Assembly: GCF_021018895.1 (NCBI RefSeq)
Contig: NC_079378.1
Span: forward strand, 24,677,160-24,741,159
Direction of reading: 5' to 3'
DNA length: 64,000 nucleotides
DNA from: Seriola aureovittata
Taxonomy: Eukaryota; Chordata; Actinopteri; Carangiformes; Carangidae
How positions within the stretch are numbered: the stretch's first letter is position 1; the number at the start of each line of letters is the position of its first letter. Both the position numbers and the translations under genes were made by a program. Below, piece by piece: positions 1 through 12,515 of the stretch. A model generated the notes under the pieces. That model had not been told where the DNA came from, did not search any database, and saw only the letters and a list, made by a program, of their open reading frames with translations.

Positions 1-272
1 GAGATATATTTATAGAGAGAAACTGTAGATGTCGTCCTTTATTATCAGTTTCAAAGTGAATCCGTTAGATGAAAGTTTGTGCTCAGCAGCAACAAACACA
101 TGGATATCAGAGACCGTGTTTACAGCTGAGCTACAGATGGGACGTTATTGCCCACAGTGGTGAGGACGACACGTCATCAGTGAAGTCCAGATCCAAACAC
201 AACATACACACTGCAGACGTTAGTAGCTCCTTCCTCACTTTCAAACTCAGCACATGTGCTCTTAACCTGCAG
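1..272 (+). other. mpp1: intron of mpp1 (5' part of gene outside window)
   Basis: This stretch precedes the first recognisable MPP1 exon and ends in a pyrimidine-rich run and the AG at 271-272. It contains no MAGUK-like coding sequence. An open frame begins at 69 but becomes protein-like only after position 273, so its upstream part is read-through of the intron. Confidence 0.6.
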
Positions 273-2110
273 ATGTACATGAGGGCCCAGTTTGACTATG
301 ACCCCACCAAGGATGACCTCATCCCGTGCAAAGAGGCAGGTCTGAAGTTTCAGACCGGTGACATCATTCAGATCATCAACAAGCAGGATCCCAACTGGTG
401 GCAGGGCAGAGTGGAGAGCAACGCCGCTGACTTCGCTGGACTGATACCCTCCCCAGAGCTCCAAGAATGGTAAACAGCTCCGTCACACTATCTGATGATT
501 AACCCCCGAAGCATCAACATCACAGACGTGAGCAAACTGTTCCCAGCTTAACCCAAATCTCTGTTTCCGCTGCAGGAGGGTGGCGAGTAAAAGCAAGGCC
601 AGAGAGGGCAGTCAGTCCTGCAGCCCGTTCGGAAAGAAGAAGAAGTGCAAAGACAAGTACCTGGCCAAACACAGCTCCAGTGAGTGAACCTCTGGAGTCC
701 CTGAACTTCCTCTCAGTTGTGCTGTAATGTGTTTTTTTTTTTTTTCTGAAATTAAAATTCTTTTGCAGTTTTCGACCAGCTGGATGTGATTTCTTATGAG
801 GAAGTTGTTCAGCTCCCGGCTTTTAAGAGGAAAACACTTGTGCTCATTGGTAAGCGTCCTAGCTCTGTTACATGATTTATTACTGGAATCAAATACATTA
901 ATGAATAGTAAGACACTTCTGATCATCCACACTGATCCACATGTTCTCATTGTATCTCATGTATTTAAGTGTAATTGTTACAAATCGTTCAAACATATCA
1001 AGCTCTAATACCACCTCTAATAATTTAAAGGCAGTTTCATCCGGACACGAAGGTTAATGTTTGATTAAAAAGCACTTGGAAATATCATTTCTGCTCTCTG
1101 TAGGTGCCCCTGGCGTAGGAAGGCGCCACATCAAAAGCGCACTGCTGACCAAATACCCAGAGAAATTTTCCTACCCTGCACCACGTAAGTAGAACCACAC
1201 GCTTCATCTTCTTCTTTCCAGAGCAGCAGCAGCTTTGCCAAAATGTCCTCGGGCTAAATCTTTTAAAACTTACAGACACCACCAGACCCCAGCGCAAGGA
1301 CGAGGAGAACGGACAGGAATATTATTTCATCTCCAATGACGCCATGACCAAGTGCATCTCTGGGAATGAGCTACTGGAGTACGGCAGCTTCCAGGGAAAT
1401 ATGTTTGGCACCAAAATCGAGACCATCCAGAAGATCCACGAGCAGGGAAAGATTGCTGTGCTGGACATTGAACCACAGGTTGGTATTTACAGGTTTTTCT
1501 AGAAATATCAGACAAAAGGAAACATTTTAGTTTGAAGTTTCACCAGTTTTCAACAGCACTCACATGCTCATACTGTATGTTGACACTTCTGTGTGTGCGT
1601 CGTGTGCTTCGTGTGTCATTGTCATCCCTGGACATCCACCCACAAGCAACAATATGATGGCCAATCCAAAATCAATGCCTCAAAGCTTCTGTATTCTCAT
1701 CATAAAAAACACATTTTTGTTGAAGCTGTTTAACACAAATTCTTCTTTGTCACATTTCATCGCAGACCCTGAAAGTCTTGCGGACTGCTGATTTTGCGCC
1801 TCTTGTGGTGTTCATCGCTCCGACCAACACGGCTCCCCAGGTGCTCTACCTTTATCTGAATATGCTCAAATATCCTCAAACACCAAACTCCATCAGCTTC
1901 CAGCTGCTAATCCTCTGTGTCTGTGTCTCCTAGACGGAAAACCTGCAGATGATCCAGAAAGAGTCGGACGCCATTCTGGCCACATATGGACACTTCTTTG
2001 ACGTGGTTCTCGTCAACAACGACGTGGATGAAAGTGTAAAAGGCGTGGAGGAGGCCATGGAGCGTGCCACCTCCACCCCGCAGTGGGTGCCTGTATCATG
2101 GGTGTACTGA
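273..2110 (+). CDS. mpp1: MPP1 / p55 MAGUK scaffold protein, 3' part (SH3 and guanylate-kinase domains)
   Basis: Membrane-associated guanylate-kinase-family scaffold; in mammals p55 links glycophorin C and protein 4.1 at the cortical cytoskeleton. Seven exons can be joined: 273-469, 576-679, 769-849, 1104-1184, 1276-1478, 1766-1840 and 1934-2110. All have GT-AG junctions and together give 918 nt, or 305 codons plus TGA at 2108. The first exon encodes the SH3 domain ([13 protein letters not shown] start, [18 protein letters not shown]). The second encodes the basic HOOK segment ([18 protein letters not shown]) that binds 4.1 proteins. The rest is the guanylate-kinase-like domain with a degenerate P-loop (GAPGVGRRH) and the family C-terminus [10 protein letters not shown]. 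The degenerate P-loop fits a binding rather than catalytic role. The PDZ and L27 parts lie upstream of the window. MPP1 was chosen over other MPPs because of the HOOK sequence and C-terminus. Confidence 0.93.
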
Positions 2111-2740
2111 CAGCTGTCCGGCAACAGCGCAACACCCTGCGGTTGATATAAAGCAGTGCAATATCACTCCTTACACGAAACCTCTCAGTTAGTGATGTCC
2201 CACGTGTGTATGGGTTTACTTTTTGGTTCATGTTAATCGTCAATGAGATTTTTTGCACAAATGCATCCAAAAAAAAGCAATATGTAGAAAGGCGTATTTT
2301 AGAGAGTGGAGCTCACCAGGGATGTTTTATTGGGTTGTTTAGACGTTTGTGCTTCAGGCTTTTGAGGGGCTGAGGGATAGTTTTGGTGCCGCACACCGTC
2401 GTGATTGTTGGAACGTGAGAAAATGCAAAATAGGACCACAACTGTGAATGAAATCCTTACCTTTGAATAACAGGATTTTATCATGAAAAACATTGATTTT
2501 GGATTCATTGTCTTTGTTTTGTCTGTTCTCATTAGGTTGTGCCATGAAATTGAGATTCTGAAATCGTGTGTTCACTAAGTGTATGTGTAACTCCACACAG
2601 CGATCATGTCCTCCACACAAAACCTTTCAATCAGTCAGTGACAGCCTCACTTGTCTCATCTCATCAAAGTTGTATACCTCATGGGATACTGTAAAGGCAC
2701 TTTTAAACAGAAAATAAATTTCCCTGCTCTGTTGCAACTG
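2111..2740 (+). other. mpp1: mpp1 3' UTR with poly(A) signal
   Basis: Non-coding sequence follows the mpp1 stop. An AATAAA hexamer at 2713-2718 is the first canonical poly(A) signal downstream, which suggests a 3' UTR of about 620 nt. Short open frames on the minus strand here have no protein-like character. Confidence 0.6.
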
Positions 2741-5700
2741 CTTCATTGACCCTGTTTCACCTGATCCTCGAAGCCCTGAAGGAGAACTATGGCAGTTTTA
2801 TGTCAGCAAGAAAAGTGCAGAGAAACTGTTTCCATTAGATCCACATCAGACAGGAAAACACCCGAGGAGCAAAACCTGGAGACGTAACTGAAATATAAAG
2901 GTTGATGTTCAGACTCTTCCATTGTTCCTGTTTGTCTGGACCAGACTTTATATTATGTTTTCTGTCTTTGTGGTTCATCACGTCTGGGCAGAATACTCCG
3001 TACTTCAAGTCTCTCGACGAACATTTTAGATTTGGAGCATGGAGCAGAAGAATTGTGGGGGCTTGTGGGTTTCTCAGACGAAGTCATGGCTCAAAGCTTT
3101 GATCAATTATAGATCGGGGCCGAACAGAACAAGTAAAGCACCCATGTCTCCCACATTAGAATTCTTCCTTCGTCCCGATGTGGGAGAAACAGTTACAGGT
3201 TATACATGACAATGGATTTGTTCACAGCTTCCATCCAGATTAATCCACCTAATTAACTCAAAATATATCCTTCTATGAAAGACAGCTTTTATGTCCATCA
3301 AACTGAAAGAACACAAACACACAGTTTTGCAAATATTGAGATGATTCAGTTAGTTTGATTTATTATGTGGAAGTAATAAAATAAGATGGTTGTATAAAAA
3401 AAAAAACAGCCGGCTGGAGGCAAAAATATCAACTGTGTGATGTAGGTGTTAGGTCTTATCTGTATTAGCACAGTGTGATAATTCTTCCCATAAACCATCG
3501 AACAATAACCAACAAATTAGAGTTTTATTTCTGTAAATATGAAAATGAAATGAAAAGAATGAGTCAAGTTAAAAAATGATGGAGAGACAGACTTAACAAG
3601 AACAGCAGTGTGTATGTAAATACAACAGATTTGACCATGATTCTGTAAAACAGGTTTGTCATTATCTCTGAGTTGACAGCTGTGAGGGAAGCAGCCACTA
3701 AAACATCATCCACTACATGGTTAAGGAGTTTGGATATGAAACAAAACTATGTTATGGCGCCACCATGTGGTTGTTTCTGCACAACCAGAGCCGCTCTGAG
3801 AATATCCCTCATGTTAGATTCACCCTGAACTGTGACACTGAATCTACATCACATGGGACCACAGGTTATAAGCATGGCTGGTCCAGACAGTGTTCACAAC
3901 ACAGTTTATCAATCCTGTGGCAAAATGATTCATGCGCAGTAATAACTGCAGTGTATGGGTTATATTTAGCCTAGCAACAAGTCGGGGGGTTAAATAAGGA
4001 GAAAGGGGATAAAAGGAACAGCAGTTGAAGAAGTTATCAGCAGCCCAACAGAAGCTGGAGAGATCAGACTCTATCATATCAGAAATGTTGTGATCATCTG
4101 TCTAACTTGGAGTATTTTTGTTCTTATCTATCTTACTTATCTATCAAGGAAGGTAACATTCACATTACTGCCTCCTATAGAAATCTGCTGGTTCCTTTAT
4201 CTTTAGCCACAATAATTTCAATTAAATGATTCTGTTTCTCTGTTTCTGTGAACGCATAAACATGTTTACGCAATTCAATGCTGCTTCGTTAAAGGTCATC
4301 TAAATAACGAACAGATGCAGAGCAGGCATATACACGTGTGTTTGTGGAGAGCTTGGCTCATAAATAAGCCTTTTGTCTGTTTCTCAACTTTTTATAATCG
4401 AAAAATACAGATCTATAAAAAAAAATGAGGACTTTTAAATCTGTACTTCCATTCAGTCCTGTTACCCAGCTGCCACTGCAGCAAAGCCTCCTTTAATAAG
4501 CCCACATTCACCCACTACGCTTCACTGCTGATACGGCTTCACAGTCGAAAACAGTGTTTAGGTCTTTGTTAAATGTAAGAGCTCTGAAGAGCCTGTGATT
4601 CATCTATTCAAACAACACAGTGCGAAATCCTGAGGATAACAAATGTGCTATTTGCCCAAGTTTAGACAGACGACTGAGTACACACACACACACACAGACA
4701 CACACACACACTCACACACTGTTGTTGTATTTTTAGTCTTTATGTTTTCATTTTGGTCTGACCAAGCAACTTGGAACTTTGTTTTGAAAGGCACTGTATA
4801 AATGAAATGTAAAATTCTTCTTCTTCTCATTATTTATTACAGATGAGCATCAGACATATTTGTAGTTTTTCTTTTCCACTAAACAAGAAACAAGAAGCTG
4901 CTGTAGTGAACATGTGTTTGGTGTAGAAAGAGTTCAGTGGTGGTTCAGTGAGGTCTAACTAACTCACATGAGATTTCAGCCTGGGACATCTACTTTAAGC
5001 CAATTGAGGTGTCAGGTGGGATCAGGTTAGCTTTAGTAGCTTTGATATGTACAATGATGCTTGTGTGACAGGATTTAATCTGACTAGGGATTCCCCAGTG
5101 TTAATTACCTGCCCAACAGTATACACTGCACAGATATAAAGTTATAGTATATAAAGTCTCACCCAACACACAAGATTGTAATTTTAAAATAAAGAGTTTT
5201 GGGAGTTTTTGAAGATATTTTATGAAAGTCTAGACCAACAAGAAAGAAGCTGCCTTCAGGGCTATAGTCTAGACAAGGATCTGTATGTATTGCTGTCTAG
5301 CTTCACTTCTTTCTTTCTGCAAACATATTAGTGAATATTTTTCACAAGGAACTGAGTCAAAGATAAAAACTACTGAGGCCTATTTATGTACAGATTACTG
5401 ATTGGATCCTGTAGGTAACAGCTGCTTCCACCCTTTTTGGGGTTTACATAAACAAACTCTACCTATTAAAAATATTATTAATGTTAACAGATTTATTGCC
5501 AGAAAGACGGATGTAAAAGATTACGCCACAATAGACGGATGTAAAAGATTACGTCCGTCTTTCTGGCAATAAATTCTCTTGAGGGTAAAGTGGAAACTTA
5601 CAGTAATTCATACCAACAAATTAAGAGAGGAGCATCATAGTTCCTTATTGGTGTGTTGTTTTAGGTTGACCTAGCCAAAGGCTGTAGGTCTGATGCCATG

Positions 5701-6299
5701 ACGTCCACTTCTGATTGGACAAAAATCAGTCATTATACTCTCGCGATCATTTTTAAAAATCCACTTTTTTAAAAGAATCTTTACAAAAAGAAAAAAAGTC
5801 AGTAAGAATGAAATCATCTATTTAGAAGGAAAGTTTACATCCATCCCCCATTTATTTTTAATGATTCATAGTTTATTTGTTACTTTGCTTGTGAAACTGT
5901 AGAGCCCCCACCACAGGAAACAGAGCGGGTCACCAGGGCCCCGGGGGGCACCGCGGCTGAGAACACATTAAAAGACCCTGTCCTCACATTAATTCAGTGT
6001 ACCATACCAAATGTGATGCAGATCAGTACCAAACAAAAGGCTGGTAAGCTGCTCTCAGGTGGGTTTACTCTTCTCTACGTCCTCATCCATATTTACTATG
6101 AATGATAACCAGGCACCTACTGCGAGACTCGCCACACCCCCTTTCGAGGAACGCCATTTTGTTGACACACAGACTTGCCATCAAAATAAGCTCCTTTAGT
6201 GGAGCTGTAAGCCCAAACATGACCATGACATGTTCTGTGTGAAAAGCAAACACGAGTACAGCCCCAACACCAGCAGCCACAGATGAAAACTCCGCCGTC
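2741..6299. other. intergenic, mpp1 to vamp2
   Basis: No gene is supported. The stretch is AT-rich and holds a short CA microsatellite near 4680-4712, a hairpin-forming repeat at 5491-5573 (listed separately) and a more GC-rich block near 5905-5965. Confidence 0.6.
5491..5573. repeat. short foldback repeat with internal direct repeat
   Basis: An arm of about 21 bp starting ATTTATTGCCAGAAAGACGG at 5491 is matched in reverse complement by TCCGTCTTTCTGGCAATAAA ending near 5573. Between the arms GACGGATGTAAAAGATTACG occurs twice in direct order. This is seen directly. It could be a small MITE remnant or a replication-slippage product. Confidence 0.75.
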
Positions 6300-6730
6300 A
6301 CGAGCGTTAAAAAGCGGTGTGTTTGAAGTCCCGGCCTCCTATCTCAACATGAAACTCGCCGCGATTGACGTCACCGAGCCATCTTTGTCCACCTAATCCA
6401 GGCGGCTGTTTATTACACCTTCATTACCGCACGGACTCTGACAGCGCCGGGCTCCAGTTATAGCCTGCAGCTGCCGCATCGCCGTAGAAGTAGCGAGGAG
6501 AGAGAAAAAAAAGGGTTTTGTAGCGAGGGGACACATCTCAGTGGGAGATACAAGCCAGTGCTCCTCCTCGGGTATATAGGCAGGGAAACGCCACAATAAC
6601 CAACCAAAGGCTGCCAGAGGGTAGAGAGGAGCGCACCAGGCAATCCACATCCATCTGCCAGCCACTCACACCGCGCTAACATTTCCAGTCCGGATTTCAG
6701 CACAGCTGTCCAGCCACTACTACAAGGAAA
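6300..6730 (+). promoter_or_regulatory. vamp2: vamp2 promoter and 5' UTR
   Basis: The GC content and CpG number rise here ahead of the split start codon of vamp2. A palindromic cAMP-response element lies at 6366-6373 and a TATA-like TATATA at 6573-6578. Transcription would then start near 6600, leaving a 5' UTR of roughly 130 nt that ends at the donor after 6732. The exact start site is inferred. Confidence 0.5.
6366..6373. promoter_or_regulatory. full palindromic CRE (TGACGTCA)
   Basis: A perfect CREB/ATF consensus octamer sits about 200 bp upstream of the TATA-like motif of vamp2. This position is usual for a functional CRE in a neuronal gene promoter. Binding is inferred from the motif only. 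Confidence 0.55.
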
Positions 6731-8324
6731 ATGTAAGTAGACTTCAGCTCCGTTTTAAAGCTCCTTTTTTTTTTTTTTCACCCCCCAAATCCTGATTTAT
6801 TAATGAATCCCAACCCCGTCCTCAGGACTGGTGCTGGCAGGCTCTGTGGGATGAATAGTGTCTGATGGGTCCCGGGTTTCTTTACCATCAAATGTTCAGG
6901 TTATTTCACTGGAGTCACGTAAATCCGAATATGATCGATATATATTGGTGATGGATTTCATTTCAGAGCTGTGTTCCTCCGATAATGTGACCCAAACGTA
7001 AACGTATCGAGGCTAACACGTCGGCCTAACCTTGGAGCAGACGGAGGCTTCGGCTTTTATCCGTCATTAAACTCCTTATTAGCCTGATTTTAGGGCGTTT
7101 TCACGGTGAACGAGCTCCGTGTTTATCGCCTGTCTCCTTCACATTGTCGTGTGGTGCCTTTTCACTCGAGCCAGCACGCACGCATTTTTTTTTTTCCAGT
7201 TTGGACTGGTTTGATTTGAAAAGGACACCGTGTGTACGCGTTTCCACGGGCTAATTAAAAACTACCACAACCAAACCAAACGCACAATAAAGCCTTTTCT
7301 TCTCCTTGTGAAACATTTCCAGGGCTTCATTCGTTTGTGTCTGAGCCGCAGGTGACGATTAGGCTAATTCTAGAAACAGCAAGGACATAATGTTGGACAA
7401 GCCATATGATCTGTTTCAGTAGCGCCAAACGATCTGGTCAGTCTGCCTGTTGAACATTTAAAGCTTCGACATTATTCGACGAACGCCGTTTAGACCTTCT
7501 TATAGACGGTGGTATTATTAGCTCTGACTTAGGCTCAGGCCTAGTTTACGTGATATTTGCACTACAGCTGGGGGTGGGGGTAGCCTAGCCTCCTACTGTA
7601 TGTCGTCGATTGTCGTGCGAGGGCGGACAGCTATATATCTCACCATATTCCCCGGCTGTTTGCTTCTTCGTAGCCAAATGAATCCCGTAAAATGTCTCTG
7701 TTTCGGTCCATTATTTGTTCCTTTGTGTTTTCAGACTGCACATGATGCACATATATGAAAGGCAGGCGGGGGAAAGAGCCGTGACAGCCGTGTCTGTCCG
7801 TTTTTGCATAGCAGACAGTTACAACGTAGAAACAGCCTGTGTTATTGAACAGTGGAAACATGTCTGATTACATTCACCCTGTTGACTGGTTGTAATATCT
7901 TTCACCGACATTGTCTTATAATCCAAGTGTTTAACACCCCCCCCCCCCCCCCCCCCAAAAGGAACCTCCCCGCCCTCGACGTGGTCGGGTGGGCTCTCCG
8001 TGTATTTACAGGCCCGTCGTGCTCGTCGTGAAACGTGATGTCCTACAGCACATCATGTAGGCCTGCTGGGTCTGAGTACGGTCAGACATGAAAGTGTTGT
8101 GGGTTAGTTTCCAGTTCAGTGACATCAAACAGAATGGACCACTGAGGCTGGGATCACACGGTTTCAAGTCTGAGCTTCTGTGGCGCTGTCCAGTCCTGAA
8201 ATGTCGCTCTCCAGTGCTGAAAGTCAGGCAGCCGCTTTTCCATGACAGTGACCACCCAAACAGAAACCCATTAGACCAGGGACCTCATTTATTATTATGG
8301 TTTTAAATCAAGTGTAAAATAGCT

Positions 8325-8378
<54 letters not shown>

Positions 8379-11300
8379 CTTAATCATATTGAGGATCCCT
8401 GGAAACACTGCACAGAGATCTCAGTTGTTTCAGCAGCACTCTTTAGAGACCGTTTTTATAGACCGTGTCTATAAAGAGAGTTGAATATATTTAGCTTTCA
8501 TAGAGAATCTGACATTGTTGGTGGACTCGCTTTATGTAGACAGAGACCTGTTAAACCTTAACATACCCAGCATGTTAGGTTAGCTGCCTGCATCAGATAA
8601 GGGTCTTACTTGTATTTTTGATTGATAGGTTCATTTCTATTCTCTCTGTTCTGTGGTTTTTACTGATTTTGATCTGTAAAATGGGAGGAAACTGAAATAT
8701 GTGCTCATAGGAGCAAGTTAACGCCAGACATGAATTCACTAGAGGGTACGTACAGTTTTTCAAAAGGCTAACAGTCTCTCTTCTTGCAATTTTGAGACTT
8801 AATTCACTACCAATATCTGTTTATTGCATCACTCAAATCAAGAGATTAATCTATAAACATGAGGGGATATTACCGTTGTATGTGCCCTAATTAGGGAAGC
8901 ATGCAAAGTCTCAATTCCATTTATCACCTTCAATTAAAAGTGGAGATTATCCACCAAAGTAGCGGATTAAAAGTAGTTACTCCACCTTTCTGTGGCGCTT
9001 CCAGTTCGTCCCTCAAAGTCGACAGTTATTCACAGGGTGTGCAAGCTGGTGAGAAATGTTGACAGTGCACTAACAAGACTTCTTGGTTGGTTGAGGTGCC
9101 AGTTCAGAGGCGACGATAGTGTGAACCTCCTACACCTTTGTTGAAAGAATATGAATGTGAATATCCACAATGTACAATTTTAATACTGTTACAGCTGTTT
9201 GAAGACATAAAACATGACACATAATAATAATAATAATAAAGCTGTGAGTTTTTATATGGTCAGTTTCTGTTTGGGCCGGTTGGCAGCTGACAGCGACCAC
9301 CAGCACCACCAACTATTCACAAGGATTTGTTGTTGTTAGAGGATTAGTAATGTGTGAGCATGTAAAGGTGACCTTTATACAGAGTTTTGTCTCACACTGC
9401 TAGAGAAGCTTATTCACATTTATTGTCACAACATACTACAGCCTTTTATCACAGTGTACAAGGTTACAATTTCATTTTCCATTTCATTGATTGATTGGTG
9501 GATAGCAATAAAGAATGCTAAATGAAGCACATTTAGCTGCTCCTCCTTCATCTTAAGCCTTTCAAGCATTTTTCATAAGACTTTCTATTTACCTGCTGAT
9601 GCATCATGTAGCAGAGGATTTAAGATTTAATGTAAAAACTTGGTTTCGATATGGGCAGATGTTAGTATTGCAGGTTAACTCATATTAGTAGGTTGTTGGT
9701 GTTGTTTTTTCATGGTTATAATCAATAACGCTGTCAATAACACATTGTGCCTGCTGTCCATTCTGTGTTTCAGTGAAAACATGGAGGGGTTAAACTTTCA
9801 CTTTACAGGAACCTGTATCTTTTCAAATAAACAACTTTGTTTTCTACAAAAAATCAATGATAGGTTGTAGGTCAGAAATGAGATGAATGGAGTACACAGT
9901 CACCCTCAACAATAACCATTTCTACATTAAAACAAAAGAGAGAAATATTATTATGAACATGTCCTCAGTGTAGAACTAGGCTTGATTCTTGTGCTGGAAA
10001 CAGTCCCACGTGTGTAGGAAAGGCTATAAATACAACATTATTGATTCCCATGTGATGATCTCACTCATCTTTCAGCAACGTATTTTATTTGGAATGAAAA
10101 TGGTGTACCAGAAGAAAGGGGGGAGTTAAAAGTGCATTTTCTCCTACAGTGTTAAAAACAGCTTGTCAGAGAATTTGGTGAATGATACTCATTTGCTGAA
10201 TCTGTCAGTTCTGTCAGGTCTGCTGCTTTGGGTTGGTTGTGGCTCAGCTGTTACTTGATGTCGCCTCTGTGTTTGTGATTAGTCTTGGATCATTAGGATT
10301 TGTCTGCATGACAGTTGGTCTATAGGTCTCACTGTAGAAACTGTCACTCAACACAGGTTTCTGTTTATATTTCATTCTTCATCATTCATTTAGGGATCAC
10401 ACAATCAACAACAACAGGATGGAAGAGGATTAGAATTTTACTTAAGAAAAGAAAAATAGATTTAAAAAAATCAAATAAAAATCAATTATTACTTTGTAAA
10501 TATTAAATTGTATACATCTTAATATTTCTGGTGCATTTGCTTCCCTTGCTGCAGAGAGCAGAGGTAGCAGAACATGTTAACGTGAAGACGAGGCACTTTT
10601 CGTGGTGCTTTCACTTTTCAGTGTCAAATGACACTCTCACTTAAACTCTCGGCCGCTCACGGTCATTATTGGTGCATCTGAAAGAATAGGACTATGTAGG
10701 GCACAATACAACGTGACATGACAAATCAACTTGACTTTTGCAAAGCCCAGCTGATCTTTTGTGATAGACGGTAATTATCGCAACTCTGCAGTGCTAACAT
10801 AAGGAATTCTTCATCTGTGGACCACAGTGAATCTTACAAATCCTACCAATTTGATCTTATTTTTATTTCTCAATACACATGTGTAAATGTGTGAACCTTT
10901 CCGTCCTTTTGATTCACACACTGTCCCACAGTCTCCATCGTGTTGTTATTATTCTGTATCTGCCAGATCTGGTCAATTCACACAAAAACTCCACACTAAC
11001 AACTATTGAATTGAAAATGACAAATAATCACCCAAATAAATATTAATATTATTAATATAATATTTGTGACCTCCCCCCAAATTTAATGTGCCAAACCTCT
11101 TCCTCAGGTACCCACTGTATGATAACAGATATGAAACGTGCCACAGAGAGGAAGAGGGAGGAAGGTCATTAATGATCATGAGAAATGAGTCGGAAATATT
11201 TGATCTGTATTTCACTTTTGAACAGTTTATCTTGTGTTAAAGACATTTGACTGATGTACAGTTGAGTAAAATTAGACTTACAATTGCAAAATGTCACTCA

Positions 11301-12515
11301 TTTAAAATCTGTTAACTGTAATACCCAGCCATTCTTATTCTCTTTCTTTTTGATCTGGCCCTTTAACCACTTTATATTTGTATATTGTTATCAACAGGTC
11401 TGCCCCAGCCGCTGGAGCCCCTGCACCAGAGGGAGGGAGTCAGGCCCCTCCCAACCTCACCAGCAACCGCCGTCTGCAGCAGACACAGGCACAAGTGGAT
11501 GAGGTGAGTCCACACCTCGCTTCACGTCATGTTGTCAGGCTCGGACGTGGACGTTTGGACCTACTGGTGGTCCAGTCCTGGCTCCGTGCTCAGAGAGTAC
11601 ACACATTTCTAACAGAAGAAACACAAACCTTTCATTGTTGGGAAGGTGATTGACTCTAGTCATTTATGTAATGATTCAAACCGTGTTACCAGTCCAGCTC
11701 CATCCTGTCAGCCGCTCACACAGAGTCATCAGCTGATTACGCTGCACTGCTTTGTGTCTCTCTCCCCAGGTGGTGGATATCATGCGTGTAAACGTGGATA
11801 AGGTTCTGGAGCGTGATCAGAAGCTGTCAGAACTGGACGATAGGGCCGACGCCCTGCAGGCTGGAGCCTCTCAGTTTGAGACCAGCGCTGCAAAACTGAA
11901 GAATAAATACTGGTGGAAGAACGCCAAGGTGAGGACATGCAGACGAACTCACTCAAATAACAAACACATGTGTGTAAAAGCTGCTTTGCTCCGTCCCACT
12001 GACAGAAGAACAAAGAGGGAAGCCTCTGAAAATGAGGCCGGTCACAACTGTTGATTTCTGATATACAAGACATCCACATCTACATTTACTATCTAATATG
12101 CTCTTGTTAGATGTCATAAGATTATACAATAGTATGTCAAAAATTACATCCTTCTGCTTCTCTAACAACTTCTTCTGAAAATCCACTGACTACAGATGAT
12201 GATTATCCTGGGTGTGATATGCGTGATTGTCCTCATCGTCATTATTGGTAAGAATACTTTCATATTTTGTGTACACATAAATGAATCATTGTTATTATTA
12301 ATCAATTGTCTTTCACATATTGAACACATATATACAGTATGAGGAATGTCCCAGAATGAAACAATACATTTTATTTGAAAACAAAATAGTTTCCATTTTA
12401 ACAAATCCAAACATTTTTCTGGAAGGAAATGATGATCCTGTATTTTAAATCATTATGAATTAGACTTCATATGTCTCTTGTCTTGTTTATTTCCACAGTG
12501 TACTTCAGCACCTAA
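6731..12515 (+). CDS. vamp2: synaptobrevin-2 (VAMP2), vesicle SNARE
   Basis: v-SNARE of synaptic and secretory vesicles; its SNARE motif zips with syntaxin-1 and SNAP-25 to drive membrane fusion. Exons: 6731-6732 (the AT of ATG), 11398-11503, 11770-11928, 12196-12247 and 12499-12515, total 336 nt, 111 aa plus TAA. The start codon is split by intron 1. The protein has a short Pro/Ala-rich N-terminus ([13 protein letters not shown]), the R-SNARE motif from about residue 26 ([18 protein letters not shown]) to the juxtamembrane KNKYWWKN, and a single C-terminal anchor ([15 protein letters not shown]) ending YFST. Length and the near-invariant core match VAMP2. VAMP1 or VAMP3 is less likely, given the N-terminus and the linkage with tmem88 and kdm6b, but a paralogue cannot be fully excluded. 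Confidence 0.93.
6733..11397 (+). other. vamp2: vamp2 intron 1 (4.7 kb)
   Basis: It opens GTAAGT and closes with a pyrimidine-rich run and CAACAG. It contains a run of 20 C residues at 7937-7956, a (TATC)n tetranucleotide array at about 8327-8378 and a short (AAT)n run near 9222-9237. The first kilobase is CpG-rich and may hold regulatory sequence. No nested gene was recognised. Confidence 0.7.
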
